The notes: generated by a model not told the origin, from the letters alone. Positions 1-7,630 are shown, counted from the stretch's first letter. The stretch: 26,443 bases of DNA from GWB1-37-8 sp964646925 (GCA_964646925.1 CAZYIC010000009.1:1-26443); one strand, 5' to 3'. Numbers and translations: made by a program.

Positions 1-62
1 CCCCAATGCTACTTGCCATTACCTGAAATGTCGCAAATGTATTTTAACTTATTCACCCGCAC

Positions 63-140
63 TTCACCAAGGCTTCCGCCTTCGCAAATGCTGCCTCCTT
101 CGCCGAAGTGGCTACGAAGGCCGAGTCGGCGGGCAAGTGA
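63..140. repeat. GC-rich intergenic repeat-like element after ftsA
   Basis: This noncoding stretch is much richer in G and C than the genes around it. It contains short inverted repeats: CCTTCG pairs with CGAAGG across a 12-nt loop near 97-120, and GCCGA pairs with TCGGC near 121-131. The text is built from variations on TTCGC and CGAAGG. It lies between ftsA and whatever gene follows on the minus strand (ftsZ would be expected). It resembles in composition the GC-rich insert in the mraZ leader at about 16149-16211. No reading frame is supported in 1-146. A genome-wide copy count would be needed to prove it is a repeat family. Confidence 0.5.
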
Positions 141-146
141 GTCCAT

Positions 147-1439
147 TTAGGGCATAAAAGACTTAATAAAATTAATTATGCGGGACAGCAACTTGTTAAA
201 ACCCAAATTTCCCAAGTTAGGGATGTTAAAACCGAACGGCAAAGATTGTTTTATGTTGAGTGTTGCTCCAAAAACGGATAGCCCCACAACTGCTGCAAAA
301 GAAGGAGTTTCCATCTCGTCTATCAATCCTTTCATGTTTATCGGAATTCCTACTCGAACCGGCATTGCAAGAATTCTTTTAGCGCTATCCACAGCTCCTA
401 TTGTTAGGGCTCCCCCTCCTGTTATCACAATTCCCGACGGGGTAAGACCTATATATCCCGATCTTTTAATTTCTATCCCTATCATAGTAAAAATTTCATT
501 CAGGCGAGGCCTTATTATTCCATCCACCAATGTTTTATTGGAAACTTTTTTAAGATCTTCTGACAGGCTCAGAGAACTAAGATCCAATTCGTCCGAATCT
601 CTGGACTCTCTCTCAAATGTCTCCCCCAATCTTTCCGCTTTTGGCTTCTTAAAAGAGTTGGATAAATGTATTTTTATTTTCTCGGCAGACTCCAAAGAAA
701 TTCTAAGGCCGATTGCCAAATCATTCGTAATGTGTCTCGCTCCAATGGGCAAAACGGAGGAATACGCAACCGATCCGTCTACATAAATCGATATATCTGT
801 TGTTCCCGCTCCAATATCTACCAAAACAACGCCTAATTCCTTTTCTGTTTCGGATAAAACTGAAAGACTCGAAGCATAACCGCTGAAGGCAACTGCGTCT
901 ATATCAATTCCGACCTCGGAAAACGCCTTTTCCAGATTGCTTAGTGAAGTTGATGCGGCAGAAATAATATGGGTGTCTACTTCAAGCCTAATTCCGGTCA
1001 TTCCGATTGGGTCTTTTATCCCCTCCTGTCCGTCTACAACGTAATTACGCGGTAAAACGTGAACTATTTGTCTGCTCGAAGGAAGAGAGACTGCTCTTGC
1101 AGCATCAATCACGCGATTCAAATCGCTTTGTGTAATTTCTCCATGAGGTGCAGAAACAGCAACAACTCCTCTTGAATTTTGAGACTCAATATGGCTTCCG
1201 CCGATTGAAACAATTACACGAGAGACAGAATAGCCTGCCATTCTTTCCGCTCCGTCAAGAGAATTATTGATAGATCCAACAGCTTCCTTTATGTCGACTA
1301 TCTGGCCTTTTCTAACGCCCCTGGATACAACCTCACATACCCCCAAGACGTTTACCGAGTCCTCATCCACTCTTGTAATTGCAGTAACTATTTTTGAAGT
1401 GCCTATATCAACTCCGACTACTATTTTTCCCTCACTCAT
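147..1439 (-). CDS. ftsA: Cell division protein FtsA
   Basis: FtsA is the actin-like ATPase that tethers FtsZ filaments to the membrane and recruits the late divisome. At 430 aa it has the family's usual length. The actin-fold signatures are in place: phosphate-1 loop DIGTSK (11-16), phosphate-2 loop VDIGAGTTD (207-215) and adenosine motif TGGGA (340-344). The SHS2/1C region lies at about 85-165. The C-terminus ends in an amphipathic helix (FNKLLSRIINFIKSF, about 414-428), the expected membrane-targeting sequence. A charged, Ser/Glu-rich stretch at 265-300 is probably a flexible loop. The gene starts 8 bp after the ftsQ-like stop codon with no visible Shine-Dalgarno, so it is cotranscribed. 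It is the last complete gene of the dcw cluster here. Confidence 0.96.
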   Translation of the reverse strand: MSEGKIVVGVDIGTSKIVTAITRVDEDSVNVLGVCEVVSRGVRKGQIVDIKEAVGSINNSLDGAERMAGYSVSRVIVSIGGSHIESQNSRGVVAVSAPHGEITQSDLNRVIDAARAVSLPSSRQIVHVLPRNYVVDGQEGIKDPIGMTGIRLEVDTHIISAASTSLSNLEKAFSEVGIDIDAVAFSGYASSLSVLSETEKELGVVLVDIGAGTTDISIYVDGSVAYSSVLPIGARHITNDLAIGLRISLESAEKIKIHLSNSFKKPKAERLGETFERESRDSDELDLSSLSLSEDLKKVSNKTLVDGIIRPRLNEIFTMIGIEIKRSGYIGLTPSGIVITGGGALTIGAVDSAKRILAMPVRVGIPINMKGLIDEMETPSFAAVVGLSVFGATLNIKQSLPFGFNIPNLGNLGFNKLLSRIINFIKSFMP

Positions 1440-1447
1440 ACTTAAGA

Positions 1448-1843
1448 CTAAAAGGAAATAATAGGTTCATTAAACCTAAAATCTATACCCTTAAATGGCT
1501 TTCCTACTATTGTAAGCTCTCTTAGTATTCTTTGTAAAGAGGATATTTGACGTCCTATGTCTTTTTGCGAAGATAATTTAACTTCAGTGTTGCTTTGCAA
1601 CTTAATTATATATGTTAAGCCCGACAGAGATACGGAAGAAAATAAAATTTTATTGCTTTTTAGAAGTTTTTCTACGGACTGCGTATTGAGATTTTGCTTT
1701 CCCAATGGACTGATAAATAAGGGATTTTTTGAGGAAATTATTGAATAAAAATAGAAACTTGCAAATCCCAACACTATCAGCAAAAAAAAATACCCTGTTA
1801 TTTTTTTCTTAAAAGACCTTTTATGCCTTGGTTTTACCGACAT
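1448..1843 (-). CDS. ftsQ: Short FtsQ/DivIB-like division protein
   Basis: This 131-aa protein has a basic N-terminus (MSVKPRHKRSFKKK), one membrane helix at about 17-36 and a short extracytoplasmic region. That is the FtsQ/DivIB layout (cytoplasmic tail, one TM, POTRA and beta domain). The position between murG and ftsA is also the classical ftsQ place. The C-terminal text (KGIDFRFNEPIISF) resembles the end of FtsQ beta domains, where 'hDLRFxxPhh' is common. Typical FtsQ is 220-280 aa, so POTRA or beta parts must be reduced. The start overlaps murG by 23 bp and carries the best Shine-Dalgarno of the window (GAGGTGG, 6 nt before ATG). The family assignment rests mainly on context and topology. 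It could instead be an unrelated single-TM divisome protein. Confidence 0.6.
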   Translation of the reverse strand: MSVKPRHKRSFKKKITGYFFLLIVLGFASFYFYSIISSKNPLFISPLGKQNLNTQSVEKLLKSNKILFSSVSLSGLTYIIKLQSNTEVKLSSQKDIGRQISSLQRILRELTIVGKPFKGIDFRFNEPIISF

Positions 1844-2924
1844 AATTAACCACCTCTATTATATTTTCTGCTGCATTTTTTGGGATTAATTTTTTTTGCG
1901 TTTTATCAATCTTATAGCTATTTATATTGTTAAGCATTTTGGATATCATTTGAACCAACTTCTTGCTATCGAGGTTGTTTTGCTCTAAAACAATACCTAA
2001 CCCTAACTTCTCCAAAAATCTCGCATTTTTCAGCTGTTCGTTGTTTTGGGAGAAAGGAAGCGGAATTAATAAAGACGGTTTTTCAAAATAGATAAGTTCT
2101 GTTATGGTATTGACACCCGACCTTGTGAGAACCAAAGAGCTTTTGTTTAAAATTTCTCCGATTTCCGATGGGTCGATAAATTTTTTTAATATATACCGAA
2201 GGCTGAGATTAACAGACAAAGAGTCTTTAATTTTTTCTAAACGGTCGAAATCATGAAATTCCTTTGCGTCTCCTGCCTGGTGAATAACAATATATTTCCC
2301 AAGAAGTTCTTTAATACATCCTTCGATAAGTGAATTTATAAAATGAGATCCCGAACTTCCTCCCGTAATATAAATTACCGGTAAATTATTATTAATTGTA
2401 AATTGTAAATTGTTAATTGTTAATTTTCGCATGGGGTTTCCTGTCAAAACCGTTTTCTCTTTTGGAAAATATTTTTCCGAAGAACTCCAGGAGATGCAAA
2501 TTTTTGCTGCAAATCGAGAGAGAATTCGATTGGCAAGTCCTGCTTCCAAAGTTTGCTCATGTATTACAACGGGAATTCTAAGTAAGTATGCGCAGAACAC
2601 AACAGGAACGGAAACATATCCGCCAAATCCCAAAACAACCGCAGGTTTAAATTTAATCAGGATAAAAAAAGCTCTAATAATTCCTGCCGGCAATTTAAGA
2701 AGAGATATCGGAGTATATCTGGTTAATTTTCTTTGAAGTCTTCCCGTACTTAAAGCGGCAAAAGGGATATTTAATCCGGTAATTGTTTTGTATTCCAAAG
2801 ATAAAGCCCTGTCTCCTTCAAAACTATATTTTCTGCCAATAAAAAGGACCTCCACGTCTTTTGGAAGAGCTTCCAAAACAGAAAGGGCGGGAGATAAATG
2901 TCCTCCGATTAAAACAATTTTCAT
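1821..2924 (-). CDS. murG: UDP-GlcNAc:lipid I N-acetylglucosaminyltransferase MurG
   Basis: MurG adds GlcNAc to lipid I on the inner membrane face, giving lipid II. It has the GT-B fold, at 367 aa close to family length. Recognisable motifs are GFGGYVSVP (99-107), HEQTLEAGLANR (122-133, the usual HEQNxxxGxANR), GGSSGS (188-193, the usual GGSQGA) and the donor-site region around TELIYFEKPSLLIPLPFSQ with NEQLKNA after it. The N-terminal loop reads LIGGHLSPALS, so it lacks the TGG of the usual GGTGGH-PALA loop. Residues 167-182 (KLTINNLQFTINNN) are encoded by an AT-rich tandem repeat and look like extra sequence between the two Rossmann domains. The gene begins 18 bp after the ftsW stop and its 3' end overlaps the ftsQ-like gene. 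Confidence 0.93.
   Translation of the reverse strand: MKIVLIGGHLSPALSVLEALPKDVEVLFIGRKYSFEGDRALSLEYKTITGLNIPFAALSTGRLQRKLTRYTPISLLKLPAGIIRAFFILIKFKPAVVLGFGGYVSVPVVFCAYLLRIPVVIHEQTLEAGLANRILSRFAAKICISWSSSEKYFPKEKTVLTGNPMRKLTINNLQFTINNNLPVIYITGGSSGSHFINSLIEGCIKELLGKYIVIHQAGDAKEFHDFDRLEKIKDSLSVNLSLRYILKKFIDPSEIGEILNKSSLVLTRSGVNTITELIYFEKPSLLIPLPFSQNNEQLKNARFLEKLGLGIVLEQNNLDSKKLVQMISKMLNNINSYKIDKTQKKLIPKNAAENIIEVVNYVGKTKA
1845..1856 (-). promoter_or_regulatory. Strong Shine-Dalgarno of the ftsQ-like gene
   Basis: On the minus strand GAGGTGG precedes the ATG at 1841-1843 by 6 nt, inside the end of murG. It is the only near-consensus Shine-Dalgarno I found in front of a gene here. Its presence supports the 1843 start and suggests deliberate translation from within the murG message. 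Confidence 0.6.
2386..2427. repeat. AT-rich tandem repeat inside murG
   Basis: The plus strand shows repeated units of the form AATTGTA and TTAATTG across this stretch. On the coding strand it reads as repeated ACAATTTACAATT-type units. It is translated in frame as an Asn/Ile/Thr-rich loop at MurG residues 167-180. Confidence 0.6.
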
Positions 2925-2942
2925 AATTTTCGCTTTTCGATT

Positions 2943-4007
2943 TTAGCTTTTAGATTTACTGATATTCAAAAGTATCCCTATTGCAGCAAGATCGATAATT
3001 AAAGCAGATCCTCCATAAGAAATAAAAGGAAGAGGGATTCCGGTTAATGGCACAATCACTGTTTGCGAAGCCAAATTTATAATTGTCTGAACTGCCAGGA
3101 AAGTTGTTATTCCTCCTCCCAGAAGTTTTCCAAAACTATCTTTTGCATTAACCGCTATATAAAAACATCTGCCAATAATAAAAATGAATAATAAGATTAA
3201 AGCTGTTGCGCCTAAAAACCCCAACTCTTCCGCGATGATTGCAAAAATAGAATCCGTTGTGCTTTCCGGAAGGTATGCGTACTTTTGCAAAGAATTTCCA
3301 AGGCCAACTCCGGTAAGTCCTCCTGATCCAAGTGCAATTAAAATTTGCTTAACATGATAGGAAGATGCATCTATTTGATCCGTATTCAAAAATGATTCAA
3401 ACCTTTTTGCCCTGTATGGAGATATTTTTATAGCTATAAATCCTAAAAATCCAATTATTGGAACCAGTAAGGAAAAATGAATTATATTCGCCCCGGACAA
3501 AAAATATATTGCCAAAGCTTCGCTCAAGATTACGGCTCCCGTACCCATATCCGGCTCAAGCATTACAAGTCCCAAAACCAAAAACATCAAAAGCAAAAAT
3601 GCAGGAAGTCTTCCTTTTTCCTTATTGGAAAACCATGCGGCAAGATATATTGCTAAAGCAAGTTTTACAAATTCCCCCGGTTGCAAAAGAAAAAATCCCG
3701 TATCAATCCAGCGATTGGCTCCCAAAAGTTTAACTCCAATACCCGGAACAAAAACCAGAATAAGCAGAACTAAGGCAATGGAAAGAATTGGAAGAGCAAG
3801 AACATAAAATTTATGATAATTAAAAAAAGAAAAAAAGATTAATGCGGTAAACCCAATTGCAACCCAAAAAAATTGGTCTTTTATATAATGGTACTTATCT
3901 GCAAAATCCCTAAATGCAACGTATGAAGACGCATCGTAAATCATGAAAAGTCCAAAAAGAGTAAGAAAAATCACGGAAATTAAGAGAGATATGTCTATTT
4001 TCTTCAT
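2943..4007 (-). CDS. ftsW: Septal peptidoglycan glycosyltransferase FtsW (SEDS)
   Basis: FtsW polymerises lipid II into glycan strands at the septum, working with the class B PBP FtsI. The 354-aa protein is almost entirely membrane helices (about ten). SEDS signatures are LGANRWID (95-102), QPGEFVKL (109-116), EPDMGTG (151-157), the loop LPESTTDSIFA (246-256) whose Asp252 matches the catalytic Asp of the family, EELGFLGA (260-267) and PLPFISYGGSA (325-335). FtsW rather than RodA is favoured by the location between mraY and murG. It starts 21 bp after the mraY stop and is part of the mraY-ftsA transcription block. The cytoplasmic tail after the last helix is only a few residues (SKSKS), shorter than in most FtsW proteins. 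Confidence 0.95.
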   Translation of the reverse strand: MKKIDISLLISVIFLTLFGLFMIYDASSYVAFRDFADKYHYIKDQFFWVAIGFTALIFFSFFNYHKFYVLALPILSIALVLLILVFVPGIGVKLLGANRWIDTGFFLLQPGEFVKLALAIYLAAWFSNKEKGRLPAFLLLMFLVLGLVMLEPDMGTGAVILSEALAIYFLSGANIIHFSLLVPIIGFLGFIAIKISPYRAKRFESFLNTDQIDASSYHVKQILIALGSGGLTGVGLGNSLQKYAYLPESTTDSIFAIIAEELGFLGATALILLFIFIIGRCFYIAVNAKDSFGKLLGGGITTFLAVQTIINLASQTVIVPLTGIPLPFISYGGSALIIDLAAIGILLNISKSKS

Positions 4008-4028
4008 AGATTGTACGAAGTCTGAAAA

Positions 4029-5036
4029 TCAGTTAATAAATGCTATGTAAAGTCCTAAAATTGCAAAAAGAAATCCCAAAAGCCATGCCCGCATAACAAT
4101 CTTTGGCTCATCCCAGCCAATGCGCAGAAGAAGTAAATGAAGAGGGGATGCGATAAATACTTTCCTATGTAAAAACTTTTTTGCAAGAATTTGAATAAGA
4201 GACGATGCAATTTCTATAACAAATACGCCTCCTATAAATGCCAGAGCAATAACTTTGCCCGTCAGAAGCCCTATGACTGCCAAAACTGCCCCAAGAGACA
4301 ACGCGCCTACGTCTCCAAGCCAAATTCTTGCTTTGTAAATATTGAAATATAAAAATGCGCCGACACTTCCCATCAGTACTGCTATAAAAATTCCCAAGGG
4401 TGAATCAAGCTGATTGGACGTAATTGCCAAAAATGCAGCCAAACAAATAAGCAAAAGTCCCGAGGCTAACCCATCCAATCCGTCGGCAATATTGAATGCA
4501 TTTGCAAAAGAAACAATTACAAAAGCCGCAAAAGGAATAAACAAAAAACCCAAAGACGCCAACCCAAATCCTCTGATAAAAACATAAGAATACCCAAGCT
4601 GAAAATACAAAACAGAAGCTATGGCAAAAGCCAGTATCCATTGTATTATAAATTTATGCCTAAATCTTAAGCCAAAAAAAACATTATTGCCGTTAACCAG
4701 TTTTTTTAAATCATCGTAAAACCCCAAGGCTCCAAAACCTACGAATGTCAGCATAATTACGAAAACCTCCCAGGGTTTAATGTCAACTTTCAGTATTCCA
4801 TATGCCCAAAAAGTCAATACGGAGACAACAGCTATAATTAAAATTCCTCCTCCAAACGGCGTACCGACTTTCCAATTATTATACTTATCAAAAGTAGGAG
4901 TTGGTTTGTTAAACATATCAACAGTTTTTTGTTTTAGTCTTTGAAGTTTCATTTTGTACAAAAAGTCGATGAAAGGCACGAGAAGAACGCCTGTTACAAA
5001 AACCGAAAGGAGAATTAGCCCCAAAAGCTGTGCCAT
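4029..5036 (-). CDS. mraY: Phospho-MurNAc-pentapeptide transferase MraY
   Basis: MraY transfers phospho-MurNAc-pentapeptide from UDP to undecaprenyl phosphate, forming lipid I. The 335-aa protein is polytopic. The catalytic motifs are visible: YDDLKK (107-112), NIADGLDGLASG (182-193), WLGDVGA (239-245) and PLHLLLLRIGWDEPKIVMR (298-316). The last replaces the usual HHHFE-x-GWxE stretch, so the triple histidine is reduced to one His while the GWDE part is kept. The start is fixed by a good promoter whose -10 box ends 6 nt before the ATG. No Shine-Dalgarno is present, so the mRNA is probably leaderless. The gene opens the second half of the dcw cluster. Confidence 0.95.
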   Translation of the reverse strand: MAQLLGLILLSVFVTGVLLVPFIDFLYKMKLQRLKQKTVDMFNKPTPTFDKYNNWKVGTPFGGGILIIAVVSVLTFWAYGILKVDIKPWEVFVIMLTFVGFGALGFYDDLKKLVNGNNVFFGLRFRHKFIIQWILAFAIASVLYFQLGYSYVFIRGFGLASLGFLFIPFAAFVIVSFANAFNIADGLDGLASGLLLICLAAFLAITSNQLDSPLGIFIAVLMGSVGAFLYFNIYKARIWLGDVGALSLGAVLAVIGLLTGKVIALAFIGGVFVIEIASSLIQILAKKFLHRKVFIASPLHLLLLRIGWDEPKIVMRAWLLGFLFAILGLYIAFIN

Positions 5037-5042
5037 TTACGT

Positions 5043-5071
5043 ATTATACCCCAAACTTTATGTTTATTCAA
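5043..5071 (-). promoter_or_regulatory. mraY promoter, predicted leaderless
   Basis: On the minus strand there is a -35 TTGAAT (5066-5071), a 17-bp spacer and a perfect -10 TATAAT (5043-5048). The -10 ends 6 nt before the ATG at 5034-5036. A start 6-7 nt after the -10 would put the first transcribed base on or next to the A of the ATG. Confidence 0.7.
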
Positions 5072-5319
5072 AAACAGCTTATTTTGGGGTTTGGCGGGGT
5101 TTGGACTCAAGATTAAGAGTCCTACGAAGACTAGCCCTGTAAACAAAAGTGTAGTTAAGTCTTGCTTTTGCGCTTGTTTTTATAGCAGTGCCCCCTTTTG
5201 ATATCCAAGTTTCCCTAGCGAAACCAGCCGCCACACAATTCCCGCATCCGTCTGCAGAGATTACACCTGAAGTCCATTTTTCGCTTGCCCCTCGTTCAAC
5301 ATTCATTATTCAAATTCTT
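5072..5319 (-). ncRNA. Unassigned transcribed stretch between glmS and mraY (possible ncRNA or small ORF)
   Basis: This is the only gap over 300 bp in the window (5037-5352). It follows a good minus-strand promoter (5320-5348) and ends at the mraY promoter. I recognise no tRNA, tmRNA, SRP or RNase P signature. It contains a hairpin with stem GGACTC/GAGTCC (about 5103-5122) and a direct repeat of CCAAACCCC just after it. One frame is open for 75 codons (5079-5306, ATG start, a CGNC motif in the middle, basic C-terminus rich in Arg and Leu), but its composition differs from the neighbours and it has no Shine-Dalgarno. Whether the product is an RNA, a small protein or a long mraY leader cannot be decided from sequence alone. 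Confidence 0.3.
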
Positions 5320-5348
5320 ATTATAGCACCGAGACTATCCGCAATCAA
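5320..5348 (-). promoter_or_regulatory. Promoter upstream of the glmS-mraY gap
   Basis: On the minus strand: -35 TTGATT (5343-5348), 17-bp spacer, perfect -10 TATAAT (5320-5325). Transcription would start near 5313. The nearest ATG is at 5304-5306. It slightly overlaps the glmS stop region, so it begins a new unit right after glmS. Confidence 0.6.
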
Positions 5349-5352
5349 ACAA

Positions 5353-7116
5353 TTATTTTACAGTCACGCTTTTGGCGAGGTTGCGGGGCTTATCAGGATC
5401 TTTAATTCCACGCTTTAATGCAAGATGATAAGCTAGAAGCTGAGAAATTACGACCTGAGGGATAATAGTTGCATCTCCAACATCAGCAGTTTCTAAAAAT
5501 CTGTCAAATACCTCATTATTTTTGGATCCGATCCCAATAATAAATCCGCCTCGCGCCTTTATTTCCTGAGCATTGGAAATTATATCATCATATGTTTCAT
5601 CGTTGGAAGCAATAACAATGCAAGGAGTCCCCTTTTCAATGAGCGCAATAACCCCGTGCTTTAACTCTCCGCCCGCAAATCCTTCCGCATGAACGCAAGC
5701 AGTTTCCTTTATTTTTAAAGTCGCTTCAAGAGCTGTTGCATACGATAATCCACGACCTATAACATATATGTGTTCTTTGTTTTTTAATTCAGCTGCCATT
5801 CTTTTTATGCTGTCCGTCATTCCGTTTTTCAAAATTAACCTTACATTATCAGCTGCTTTCAAAAGAATAGATTTTCCCTGTTTTTCTTTTTTTATCAATG
5901 CGTACACTGTCAGAATTATCACTGCCATCATTGCAATAAAGCTTTTGGTCCCAACTACAGCTTTCTCAGGACCAGCGCCCAAAAGAATTTTAAAATCTGC
6001 CTGTCTATATAAAGTCGATCCTAACACATTAACTATTGCTGCAATTTTTGATCCTTTTTTCTTCGCATTCTGAACAGGATCCACAACATCTATTGTCTCT
6101 CCAGATTGGGAAATAGGAATTACAAGGCTTTTATCCGTTAGGTAATCTTCAAGGTAGCCGAATTCGGAGCCTATTAAAAAATTAATATGTTTCTTTGCAG
6201 CTCTTGAAAAAAGATAGGTACCGGCCAATGCAGAATAAGAAGCAGTGCCGCATCCAAGCATATAAGTTCCAAAAGCATACTCAATAAGCTTCGCAAGTTT
6301 TTGTGTTTCAGCAAGGTAATTTAAAGCAATATTTTCGATAACCCTCGGCTGCTCACCAATCTCTTTAAGCATAAAATGTCTAAAGTTACCCCTAGTTGTT
6401 TCTTCAAATTTCCAATCAAGTCTGTGAATTTCCGGAGCAATTGCTCTTCCATCAGGCAAAATAATTAGCTTCAATTTTTCTCCCAGAATTACCATTTGAT
6501 CGTCTTCAAGAAAAATAACATTTTTTGTATGCTTTACAATTGCCGATGCGTCTGATGCAACAAATAATTCATGGCTCCCAATACCGACCACAAGAGGAGA
6601 CCCTGTCTTGGCCGCAACTATTTCTTTTGATACGGCATTTGCAACAACAACAGCATTCAAACCCCTGAGAACATTGAATGCATCCCTGACAGAAGATGAA
6701 AAACCTTCATGCTTAAGATTTTCCTCAACAAGATGCGAAATAACTTCAGTATCTGTTTCCGAAATGAACTTATGTCCTTTTTTAATTAAATCGGCTTTTA
6801 AATCCTGGAAATTTTCAACAATTCCATTATGAACAACTGCAATTGTTTTTGAACAATCAAGATGGGGATGAGAATTTACGACTGTTACTTTCCCATGAGT
6901 TGCCCACCTAGTGTGTCCAATCCCCAAAGTGCTTTGGGGTAAATTTACCTTTGCGTCTCCAATTCTCCCAACGTGCTTATCTACTTCCAATTTTTTCTCT
7001 TTTTTTACAGCAACTCCCCAAGAATCATAACCTCTGTATTCAAGAAGTTTTAATCCTTCAAGAACAATATCCGCCGCTTTATTTTGTTTTCCGACATACC
7101 CAAATATTCCACACAT
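5353..7116 (-). CDS. glmS: Glutamine-fructose-6-phosphate aminotransferase GlmS
   Basis: GlmS makes glucosamine-6-phosphate from fructose-6-phosphate and glutamine, the committed step of amino-sugar synthesis. The 587-aa protein has the usual two halves. The N-terminal glutaminase (about 2-215) has nucleophile Cys2 after Met1 (MCGIFGYVG), YRGYDSWG and RWATHG. Two SIS isomerase domains follow, with GCGTASYSALAG, SQSGETIDVVD, GRGLSYATALEATLKIKE and HAEGFAGGELKHG. The C-terminus PRNLAKSVTV matches the conserved synthase tail that closes the active site. Its place inside a dcw cluster next to the GNAT and uridylyltransferase genes suggests joint supply of UDP-GlcNAc for MurA and MurG. No glmS ribozyme is expected or seen, since the upstream gap is only 29 bp. 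Confidence 0.97.
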   Translation of the reverse strand: MCGIFGYVGKQNKAADIVLEGLKLLEYRGYDSWGVAVKKEKKLEVDKHVGRIGDAKVNLPQSTLGIGHTRWATHGKVTVVNSHPHLDCSKTIAVVHNGIVENFQDLKADLIKKGHKFISETDTEVISHLVEENLKHEGFSSSVRDAFNVLRGLNAVVVANAVSKEIVAAKTGSPLVVGIGSHELFVASDASAIVKHTKNVIFLEDDQMVILGEKLKLIILPDGRAIAPEIHRLDWKFEETTRGNFRHFMLKEIGEQPRVIENIALNYLAETQKLAKLIEYAFGTYMLGCGTASYSALAGTYLFSRAAKKHINFLIGSEFGYLEDYLTDKSLVIPISQSGETIDVVDPVQNAKKKGSKIAAIVNVLGSTLYRQADFKILLGAGPEKAVVGTKSFIAMMAVIILTVYALIKKEKQGKSILLKAADNVRLILKNGMTDSIKRMAAELKNKEHIYVIGRGLSYATALEATLKIKETACVHAEGFAGGELKHGVIALIEKGTPCIVIASNDETYDDIISNAQEIKARGGFIIGIGSKNNEVFDRFLETADVGDATIIPQVVISQLLAYHLALKRGIKDPDKPRNLAKSVTVK

Positions 7117-7125
7117 AATTCTAAC

Positions 7126-7144
7126 TATTAATTAAAAATTAATA
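7126..7144. repeat. AT-only inverted repeat before glmS
   Basis: TATTAATT and AATTAATA are perfect 8-bp inverted arms around a 3-nt loop, filling most of the 29-bp gap between the HAD gene and glmS. The structure would be weak because it is all A/T. It may be another member of the AT-rich repeats seen at gene ends in this cluster. Confidence 0.5.
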
Positions 7145-7145
7145 A

Positions 7146-7628
7146 CTATAAACTGGATTTGACTATTTCAACAACTTCCGAAAGGTTTTTAATCTCTGCA
7201 TCGGGAACAAAACCAAAAATAGGTTGTTGATTTTCAGCAAATGGCCCTCTTTTGACCCAAATTACACAAACTTCCGGCACATGCTTCTTAGCAGAAGACA
7301 ATACGCTCAACTTGTCATCAATAAGAAATATCTTAGAATCTTTGTACTTTTCTAAAATATTTATCAAATTAGCATCCTTATCATCAAATATGTGAATATT
7401 TTTTTCTTTGAAAAACTTTGCTATTCCGGTTTTTTCAAGTTTGGTTTTTTGAAATTCCGATTCCCCCTTAGAGAAAATTCCAAGCAATGCAAAAGCACTA
7501 AGATTATCTAAAACTTGCATTACGTCTGCATAGATTTTGTGCTTCAAAAGTTTACTTTGCTTAAAAAAAGCCGTGTCAAAAAGCGTGTAGTCAATGTCGA
7601 AAAGAACTATGGGTTTAACTTGCTGCAT
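7146..7628 (-). CDS. HAD-superfamily hydrolase
   Basis: A 160-aa haloacid-dehalogenase fold protein. Motif I is DIDYTLFDT with nucleophile Asp11 and Asp13, motif II is IFSKGE with Ser53, a motif III lysine lies near 96-99, and motif IV is LIDDKLSVL with Asp104-Asp105. Between motifs I and II is a short helical cap. The likely activity is phosphate-ester hydrolysis, substrate unknown. It lies 2 bp downstream of the GNAT gene and 29 bp upstream of glmS, so it is cotranscribed with amino-sugar genes. A role in that pathway is possible but rests only on position. There is no signal peptide, so it is cytoplasmic. Confidence 0.8.
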   Translation of the reverse strand: MQQVKPIVLFDIDYTLFDTAFFKQSKLLKHKIYADVMQVLDNLSAFALLGIFSKGESEFQKTKLEKTGIAKFFKEKNIHIFDDKDANLINILEKYKDSKIFLIDDKLSVLSSAKKHVPEVCVIWVKRGPFAENQQPIFGFVPDAEIKNLSEVVEIVKSSL

Positions 7629-7630
7629 TG

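Noticed and set aside
17..19. Start codon of the next gene (expected ftsZ) at the window edge
   Set aside because: Only six codons would be visible (MASSIG), which do not resemble FtsZ, and no promoter or Shine-Dalgarno is placed properly.
178..786. 202-codon plus-strand open frame opposite ftsA
   Set aside because: It is the antisense shadow of a well-conserved ftsA. Its protein has no family features and no promoter or ribosome-binding site fits.
5103..5122. tRNA or tmRNA in the glmS-mraY gap, suggested by a GGACTC...GAGTCC stem-loop with TTAATCTT
   Set aside because: No cloverleaf, no T-loop consensus, no matching acceptor arms and no CCA end could be built around it, and no tag frame with a stop codon fits tmRNA.
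5087..5182. Hydrophobic minus-strand frame (…LLFTGLVFVGLLIL…) as a small membrane peptide
   Set aside because: It has no ATG or GTG start and no ribosome-binding site. The frame overlaps the other open frame in a region of unusual composition.
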